64,000 nt of DNA from Gymnopus androsaceus JB14 (lineage: Eukaryota > Basidiomycota > Agaricomycetes > Agaricales > Omphalotaceae), in contig ML769433.1 in assembly GCA_009733575.1 (NCBI GenBank), forward strand, positions 193,589 to 257,588, in the 5' to 3' direction. Shown one piece after another: positions 56,466-64,000 of the stretch. Positions within the stretch are counted from its first letter, which is position 1. Every line of letters starts with the position of its first letter. A program made the translations under genes and the position numbers. The notes beneath the pieces are model-generated. The model saw only the letters and a list, made by a program, of their open reading frames with translations, made no database searches and was not told the origin of the DNA.

Positions 56466-59400
56466 CTATGCAGCAACATCAACCAACACTGGTGACTCTG
56501 AACCCGTTGTACTAGGCTCCGCCTCCCCGTTCACGCCATTTACACCATGCTCCCTCCCAATAATAGCCTCCCATCCCTCCTCAAACACGTCAGGATTGAC
56601 CTCTGGATTCGCGATCGTCTCTGCGATTTTTGGTCTATTCTTAGCTTTGAGGTCGGCTTGCCATGCTACGACAGTGCGGGGTACGAGGCTGATGATACGT
56701 AGTCAATTAGTAAATAATCAATCCTCCCTTGAAATCCACTCACCTAGGACAATACGTCCTCGCAAACATCGCCGCTTCGCTCATTCTCCCGGTATTGATT
56801 AATAGATCTACGCATCGTTCCGTTTCACCCATGGACCACCAGATGACCCAGGCAAGGTTATTTTGGCCTGAGGTTTCGGCGCGAGAGGCGAGACTTAGGA
56901 GTTCGGCTGTTGGGACAACAAGTCAGCCCAGCCGAAATTTAAAAAAAAACAATTAATCGCTACTCACATTCCCCTTGTACTCCCATACTCCCCAGTAACA
57001 ACATCAACGCTCCGAGGTCGCCCGCATTCTCGAAACACTCTTTCGCCAGGTCGAACCTCCATGCCGCGAGAGCACGGTCGCCGAGGGATTTCCATTTGGA
57101 GATGGATTCGGGGTTGATTTCACGTCCAGCTAGACGTGTTGCGCCTCCTGCTGGCGGTGTAGGCGCAGAATCATCTATTCGTACGGGATTAGTACGATTA
57201 TAGATTCAGTCTTGAACACATACCCTTAACCTCCGACTCAGCCCTAACGATCTCTAGCGCCGTGTCCAGATCATCCAACTGCAACGCCAAGTCGAATTTG
57301 TGGTCTGGGTCGGTGGCGATTTTGAGTGCGAGTTCTTTGAGGTCTAGGAGGTGCAATCAAGCAATTTGTGGCAATTCTCTCAAAAACACGAAGCACTAAC
57401 CTCGTCCCTCCAAAAACCTCGCCAACCTTCCCCGACCCTCTCTGCCAATCACGCCTTTTTCTACACCTTCCTTGAACACCTCTTCCGCACCTGCCAGGTC
57501 CCCCTCGACCACCTTGATCTGATACTCTACCACGGCCAGGGAGAGGGAATACGTGTAGACGTTAAGGTCCTTGTCGGTTAGGTAGACGAGGGATTGGGCA
57601 GGAAGGTATGTTAAGAGGTAGAGTGAGCTGTAGGGAGCGGAGGGAAATGGATTTGAGTTGTTCGGAGGAATAGGAAAAGAAAATTCGCAAAAGCAGGACT
57701 AACCTGTCTAACGGACTAATACTAAAGCTTTCGTTCCCGACGAAATACATCAGCCTGTTGGATGCGGTGGTGTAAATGAGGCAGTCGCCGACCCATTTTG
57801 CGGTTTTCACACTGTGAAGACGCGTAAGCTAGCGGTAAGGTCGCAATAACGAATACATTATACCCTTCCGCGACATCAGCTACAACTTCAAACGCCTCCT
57901 CCACACCCTCATCGTCAACCTCCACCCCGCTCGCTAATCGTTCCTCGTACGCGTCGCGGTCAAACTTTAACACGTAGAACGAATCTTCCGCGACGATAGC
58001 GACGAGGGAATTGGTTGTTGACCAGTAGACCTGGGTAGAAACGTATCAGTAGAGGTAAACGTAGAAGAAAGATGCGCCGACCTCCTTTGCATCAACATCA
58101 ATCCTCCTAACCACCTCTCCCGATCCCAATCCCAAAACATTACGAACCCATTCCCTCTCGCAGCAAGCAGCGGCCCTCCGTAAAGCGCATCCATACCCCA
58201 GCTGCCGAGACCTTTCATTCCCTTTCCAGCTTCCTTGAAATTCTTGTACAGCTTGAGAGCGACCTTGGACTCGAGCACGGCGTATGTGTTCGAATCCGGT
58301 CCCCAAGCGAAGGATATACCGTTCCCAAAGGCCTTGTTCTCCACGCAAGAGCAGTGTAAGTGATCCATTCACCATCGCCGACAACAGTAACCCAACGTCC
58401 ATTCGGAGAATGTATGATGGATGTCGGAAATACCTCCGAGGAGCCTATTTCCTTGGCCTGAAGCTGCACGCGTTCGCCGTCCTTCAAATCCGTCCCAAGC
58501 AGAGTGAGGTTTGCTGACAGGACACTTCCTGCCTTTGTATAAACCATCTTGCCCTGAGCATCAACGCTAAACGTTGGTTCATCTTTTCCCAACTTTATCA
58601 CGACGACACCCTCGTCGTATCCCACCGCTACTTCATTGGCCGTTTTATGTAGCGCCACGCACCAAGCCCTCTCGAGCGCGTAGCTAAGCGTGTTTTCGAT
58701 CCTATACGTATTCGCGTTCCAAATCTTCACCGTGCCGTCTTCACTTCCGGAGATGATGATGGGTAGACTCGGGTGAAAGACGGCAAAGGAGACGTTGTTG
58801 GTGTGGCCCTCCATGGTCTGAACACAGGATTTCGATAGGTAATCCCAGACCTTGACTGTACGATCGTCTCCGCAGGTAACAAGGTAGGGTTTGTCGTTGC
58901 CCAGATAAAACTCGACATAGTTGACGCCCTTGTCGTGAGCTTCGAGGGTAAAATTGGTTGGGGGGAACCTAGAGACCAGATCTTGACGGTGCGATCCAAA
59001 CACGACGAGGCAAAGGTGTTGGTATCCTTTGGATTGAAAGAGATGTTCATGATATAATGTGTGTCCATGGTACGTCTGGACGTTCTTCCAGCCTTTATCC
59101 CAATCCCAAGCTTTGATACTCATATCATCGCTTCCAGTAAGAACCAGACTCTGCGTCGGATGGACGGAAAGACAACGGATATAGTCAGGATGAGCTTCGA
59201 AAGCGGCGATTTTTTCGTGTGTGTTGTAGTTGAAAACTCGGAGTTGAAAGTCGTCGCTGCCAGCTACGAACCAGTTTTTGCGAGGGATGAATTTGATACA
59301 GCGAACGGGAACATCGGAGACTTCGAAAGTCTTTAGAAGGGCTCCGCTTTCCGTATGGTAAATGTGAACCTGGCCGTTGTAAAGACCGGTAAGGACCCAG

Positions 59401-59523
59401 GGTTCTGTTGGGTGTAGATCGACGCCTTTGACTCGGTCGGAGCGAGAGAATAGTTTCCGCTGAAAATAGTTAGTGTAGGCGCGTACAGAGAGCTAGGGCA
59501 CGCACCTGAACCTGGAATAACAT
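56466..59523 (-). CDS. SEC27: Coatomer subunit beta' (COPI, Sec27)
   Basis: WD40/solenoid subunit of the COPI coat for Golgi-to-ER vesicles; binds dilysine cargo signals. Exon 1 encodes only MLFQ, then [20 protein letters not shown]. Six or more WD repeats follow ([68 protein letters not shown]). The second propeller has [19 protein letters not shown] and [20 protein letters not shown], and the alpha-solenoid has [20 protein letters not shown] and [16 protein letters not shown]. The end is near [11 protein letters not shown]. About ten introns. One-base frameshifts are needed near 58340 (WRxNKAFGNG) and 58122 ([12 protein letters not shown]). The gene is essential in yeast, so these look like assembly indels. 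It is divergent from the CUE gene (93 bp). Confidence 0.92.
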
Positions 59524-59616
59524 GGTGGTCGAAGACAAACGTGGCAAGCGCTCTGGCGCTAAACGCACTCATCGCTTGCTTCCACTGTACATATTTCCTT
59601 CTTTCCTCCCTTCATT
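59524..59616. promoter_or_regulatory. 93-bp bidirectional promoter SEC27/CUE protein
   Basis: Only 93 bp separate the two divergent start codons (59523 and 59617). Pyrimidine-rich tracts (TTCCTTCTTTCCTCCCTTC) lie on the CUE-gene side. Both products act at the ER or early secretory pathway. Confidence 0.5.
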
Positions 59617-60350
59617 ATGAGCGAAGTAGTGAATGTAATCGTCGCATTCGCCGTTATCGTATTTATTGTCCGCTGGGCTACTTCCTCGAATTCAGACAGC
59701 GGACCAACTCCCGCCGACACTCTAGGCTTCCGCCCAAAGAATGTGACTGAAGATATGCTGGATACCATCGGAAATATGTTCCCCGATATTCCTAGGTATG
59801 CATCATATATTCTACTACTATTACTCTGACTTGTCGCGCGCGCAGAGACAACATTCGTTATGACCTCCTCCGCACTGGCAGTGTAGAGACGACGACCAAC
59901 AAGATTCTTGAGAGGGGATTTATTGAAGCTGTAGGTTTATTAACTGTGCTGTGTGGACTATTGCTTATCTTTACTCAGCCTCCTCCATCCTACTTTACCC
60001 TCTACCCCCGCACTCTCGCTCCAACGCCAAATAACTCTGCCGCCTCAGGCTTTTCTTCATCTTCATCGATAAAGCAACCCAAAGATACTCTTATCTCGCG
60101 ATACAATCTCCAGTCCCGGCTAAAATCTGAGGATACAGCAACGATACCGGACGAGGACGTAGGCGGAAAGGCTAAATGGGAAGACACGCCGGAGAAGAGA
60201 GAAGCTAGTCTTAGGGAAAGGAAGGAGAGGATGATCTTGGCTGCGAGACAGTGAGTTATTCTCCGTATGTTTGATTGAATTACTCTAACGGTTTCGCATC
60301 GTGCTAGACGTATGCTCGCTGCCCAGAAGGAAAAGGGCAATGAAGCATGA
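59617..60350 (+). CDS. CUE1: CUE-domain ER membrane protein (Cue1-like)
   Basis: Starts with one membrane segment (VVNVIVAFAVIVFIVRWA), then a CUE ubiquitin-binding domain, MLDTIGNMFPDIP and YDLLRTGSVETTTNKILERG, with the MFP and LL signatures. A charged C-terminal part follows (WEDTPEKREASLRERKERM..RMLAAQKEKG). This order fits Cue1, which recruits the E2 Ubc7 to the ER for protein degradation. Introns at about 59794-59845, 59930-59979 and 60250-60306 fit GT-AG, and the stop is TGA at 60348-60350. About 190 aa. The family also contains AUP1-like proteins, but those carry an acyltransferase domain that is missing here. Confidence 0.82.
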
Positions 60351-62242
60351 TCGTCTTAGTTATACTCTGGGATTTGATGTAACCTCGCTTTGTTTCTACC
60401 CAACTCGATAATATATATCAATTGATTCATAATTTGGATTGTCCAACCGTTCTGGACGACAGCAGGGAGTGCTCTGGGCGAGGTTATGATTGCCTTGTTC
60501 CGCTGACCGCTTGCAATTCCCGTAGTGGTCCGTCTTCTGGAACTTGTGAGTCTCAGCTTGGCTGCTTAGCTATAAACTTATCTGAAATCTATCTGCAGTC
60601 TTATCATCTGCTCTTTCCTTGTATGAACCTACGCACAATACCGCAGCCAAACGGCTCCCGTTCTCGTATCGCCGAAACCAATTCTAGACCATCCTTCAAG
60701 ATCAGCTTGCTTTTCCTTCTTCCTTTGGCATCAGAATCATTGACAATTCACCCGCCATGAAATTATAAGTTGGTATTGCTTTTCATTCCAGCAATTCCGT
60801 CGATTATGCTGGTACGGTCCTGCCTTCTTCTTTAGCAGTAGCACTTGGATGGTCGGAGACCAGATGAGATCTTGGTTGAAGGCTGGCTGGCAATCATCGA
60901 CATCTCCTGTATTGTAACTAACCTTTACTTTTCTCTTTTCGTTTTAGGATCCACTTTGACTTGGCAAGTCAGGGTACTGGACTTCGAGGGCAACAGCATG
61001 CACTGGTGTGCACTGTATGCATCTCTGAAGGGTCTTGCTAGATCACTACCTACGCCTTACTTCTACTTGAGCAAATCGCGTACTGATTAAACCTCTCATT
61101 TCAGAATGCAAGGCCTCTACGTGCAACTTGTTACGACTGAGATGCTCTTCATAACCAATTGTTGCAAGGCTACTGGCTGGCTTCCGAGGATGCTGAATCT
61201 CCAACTTCAGATTGCGCGCGCAGTGGACTCCGGAGTATAGATGTACATGTATGAAGAGCGCGCCACGCCTTCAACTTACAAGTCAACGCAGATACCATAC
61301 GTCGAAAATCTGCCTTCGCCTACAGGCTGATCAAGTGCTGGACGCCAAGAAGCTGGGTCGAAGGGTTGGTATGTCGGACTATCACATATCGGGCTCTCTT
61401 TTTATGGATAGGATCGGTGGTTTCGGCATCGTGAAGAAAACAAGTAGAATTGTTACTGTCAATGTCACATATGTACTCATTCAGGTCATGCGGACGCGCG
61501 GCGTTCACTATAACGTTTTAAGGTTTTACATCCTAGTCTCGGGGCATTCACACGAAAACGGGAATATGGTAATATCGGAATATGGTAATATGTATCAAGA
61601 TTCAAAACTAATGGCGTTTGCCAACTGTCGCTAACTCAACGCCACTAGTTGGGCACCATGCGCGCAATGGCAAGTCAATAGATCCATCGCTTTGCCCAGA
61701 TCTCCGTCGTTCATTCATGTCGCTTTGCCCTCTCATTCATTCATGAATACTTACCTCCAACAGGCAGCCACCGAAAGAAAGTCTGATTTTCCCCCGTTTC
61801 CGGTATTTTCTCGAACGAGTGAATGATTTTTTTCATTGTAACACATCGTACTGGAGGCCCGACGCTCATTGGCACTGGTAAATGAGGACTAGAAGATGCT
61901 ACGTACATCCAGGGTCCAGAAGTATGAACTGCCAAGTGCTCTTCAATTGGTGATATGAAAGCACCCCAAATCCTAGATGACATGCCCAGTGCTCCCGAAG
62001 TATATGTATGCACTACAAGAGGACCCTGGCTCTTGAACGTACACAGCTCTCAAACAGCGAAAATTTTGGTTCCAGCGATGCGGCGAGATTACACTGTAAT
62101 TGTGGAAGTGCCGAATATACTTTGGTGAGCTATGCCAATACTGTATCCTATAAGTTTCGGCGTATTCAATCATCCTTTCACACCCCCGCCCAAACCACTC
62201 ACTGTTCTTCTCCCCAACACCAGAAAACATTATTACTTGAAG
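60351..62242. other. Stretch without a recognised gene
   Basis: Several open frames (60422-60760 +, 61212-61634 +, 61741-62013 -) with no domain and no consistent splice pattern. A short tandem repeat of GGAATATGGTAATAT lies at about 61562-61592, and TTCATTCATG-type repeats at about 61711-61745. Confidence 0.35.
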
Positions 62243-63946
62243 ATGTCGGGCCTTCCTGCAGCAGAGCAGGCCGAGATTAATCTTTCAGTTGGAGCAGTAG
62301 TAAGTCTCTTTGAAGTAAAGCCAATTTGAAGAAGCTGAACACGTACAGGTTGTCAGCAACTACCTTTCGGTTCGTTCAAGTCTCTAATCTGGCATGAATT
62401 GAGCTTAAGTACTGTTGTTATAGTACTTGACAATGGGTATCGTGCTTTGTGCCAGTGAGTGCTTGAACTTGTATTGACCCTCATATTCGCGATACTTATG
62501 CGAACTTGCCTTTCACCAGCATGGACCTATTTCTCAAAGTTCCCCGATGATAAATGGTGGTTCAAAACTCTAGTCATACTGTGTGTCAGCATGTGCATTG
62601 GTGATACCGTTGCAACTGGTCAGCGTCGTCGTCACTCTACTAATCTGAGCCTACTAATATTTTCGCACTGACAGGTTTCTGGTCTTATGACTGGGCTGTC
62701 GCAAATTACGCGAGTGAGTCTCCGGATCCATTCTATTGGTAACTGCTAACCGCCTTTGCTCTTCAGATCCCGCCGCATTAGCGTTCAGAAATTGGGCGGT
62801 TCCCGCTGAACCTTTCTTCTTGTGAGCCAGCGGCTGCATTTGCTAACGCTAATGATTAACGGGTTACCACTTGCAGCTCAACGTGTGGTCTCATTGTGCA
62901 GCTCTTCTACGCGTGGCGCGTTTGGATAATGTCTATGAAAAAGAATCGCATTCTGCCTGCAGTGATAGGATGCCTCTCCATATTGGGCTGGTGTATGTTA
63001 TTTTGTCTCTCTTCGTCTGAAATAACGCGTAAATATTCTTGAACCCTCACAGGTATGATTCTCCGGGTAGTAATCGGTGTAGGATCACACAAGTCGTTAT
63101 CAGAACTCGCCCTCCTCATGTAACTATAGAGCTCGCATTCACTTGTAAACTAGCTTAACCGCTGTTCTATCGTCAGACCTGTTGCCTACGTATGGTTGGG
63201 GGCTTCCGCGTAAGTTGATCTCCATTAAATCTACAAAGATTGTGGCTAAATCTTCAATAGAGGCGCAGATCTCTTGATCACGAGCTCGATGATTTACTAC
63301 CTTGACCTCCGTTTCCGAATTCAGTTACAACAAGCCCAAGTCAGCTATCATGCCCCTCGGTACGTTTGGTCTTGAATTTTCAGGTGTCTCTACTAATTTT
63401 TATCAGACGTTTCCGTCGGCTCATCGTCCGGACAGTGGAATGCAACCTTCTCTCCCTTATTGCTCAAACAATCGCTATTGGTCTGGTCAGTAATAGCAGC
63501 ATCGGATTTTGGTTTGGTATGTCGGGTATATCCTCAAGTTGAATACTACTTAACCTCATCTTGCCTTGGTAGTCATCACGGACATGACACTCGCCAAAGT
63601 TTATACATTCTCTCTACTTATTTCTTGTACGTTTCCCCTTCTTTTCATTTCATTATTTCTCTCCCCAGCATGATGATCCTCTTCTTACTAAATACCTATT
63701 CGTACAGTGAACTCTCGTCGCCCTGACAATGGCACTGTAGCAAGCGAAGGAGGATTCTCTTCATCCAGAGGAGGAGAAGTCGAGTTGAATGCTATCGCAA
63801 TTGGTGATCGCCACACTTTGCCAAACCCACGGATATCAGTTCAAATCCAGTTAGTCCCTCATACTGTATTCAACGGCCTCCGAGACCTCACTGAATATTC
63901 CCATCTAGACGAGCAAGCACCCGGATATCAGTTCAAATCGAGTTAG
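62243..63946 (+). CDS. Seven-helix membrane protein of the DUF6534 type
   Basis: Family very common in agaricomycetes, of unknown function. Starts MSGLPAAEQAEINLSVGAVV, and spliced exons give LTMGIVLCAAWTYFSKFPDD, WWFKTLVILCVSMCIGDTVA, FWSYDWAVANYANPAALAF, AEPFFLSTCGLIVQLFYAWR, VWIMSMKKNRILPAVIGCLS, AYVWLGASAGADLLITSSMI and RRFRRLIVRTVECNLLSLIA, matching about seven helices. Around nine short introns. The soluble tail (NSRRPDNGTVASEGG) runs into a tandem repeat at the window end, so the stop at 63944-63946 may have been created by the repeat. Confidence 0.78.
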
Positions 63947-64000
63947 TCCCACTCAACCCGCTGGGCCTTCGAGTCCTCACTGATAATTCCCATTTAGACG
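63831..64000. repeat. Tandem repeat at window end (~92-bp unit)
   Basis: CGGATATCAGTTCAAATC(C/G)AGTTAGTCCC starts at about 63831 and again at about 63922. Each unit ends in CTCACTGA(A/T)..ATTCCCAT(C/T)TAGACG. The second unit is cut by the window edge, so the array may be longer. It overlaps the 3' end of the DUF6534 gene. Confidence 0.75.

Overview
The window is nuclear DNA of a filamentous basidiomycete, most likely an agaricomycete (mushroom-forming class). Genes are dense and carry many 45-70 nt GT-AG introns. The AROM, coatomer, ERG6, NDE-type dehydrogenase and gamma-tubulin-complex genes read as fungal proteins, and there are lineage-typical families: F-box proteins with an N-terminal coiled coil, a NACHT NTPase and a DUF6534-type seven-helix membrane protein. 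I found no rRNA, tRNA or CRISPR array. All assignments come from reading translations by eye; no database search was run.

Layout. 0-2 kb: the 3' part of a calponin-homology (CH) domain gene cut by the window edge, then decayed sequence. 2-12 kb: housekeeping block on the + strand with ribose-5-phosphate isomerase, pentafunctional AROM (five shikimate steps) and a type II NADH dehydrogenase. 12-18 kb: three tandem copies of one F-box gene, mostly broken. 18-28 kb: ferric reductase-like protein, an uncertain hypothetical gene, a short-chain dehydrogenase and a secreted SMP-30/lactonase-like protein, interleaved with a 205-bp dispersed repeat pair and a displaced inverted piece of the ferric reductase gene. 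28-33 kb: a secreted two-module protein (- strand), a 1.46-kb DNA transposon with ~300-bp terminal inverted repeats enclosing a broken RecQ-type helicase piece, and 43 bp beyond it the gene for a small subunit of serine palmitoyltransferase. 34-39 kb: an F-box pseudogene and a complete NACHT (NLR-like) gene with decayed copies of its own first exon upstream. 40-48.6 kb: mitochondrial ribosomal protein uS4, sterol C24-methyltransferase (ERG6) head-to-head with mevalonate diphosphate decarboxylase (MVD1), a small hydrophilic protein and gamma-tubulin complex component 2. 49-64 kb: alpha/beta hydrolase, multipass membrane protein, an acidic-tailed unknown protein, coatomer beta' (SEC27) head-to-head with a CUE-domain ER protein, and a DUF6534 membrane protein.

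Functional links: the isomerase and AROM connect the pentose phosphate and shikimate routes; ERG6 and MVD1 share a 250-bp promoter with a perfect CACGTG E-box; SEC27 and the CUE protein share a 93-bp promoter and both serve the ER/secretory pathway. Several conserved genes (AROM, SEC27, NADH dehydrogenase, ferric reductase) show isolated 1-nt frameshifts, often next to short homopolymers. Assembly indels are therefore likely, and every call of a broken gene here needs that caution.
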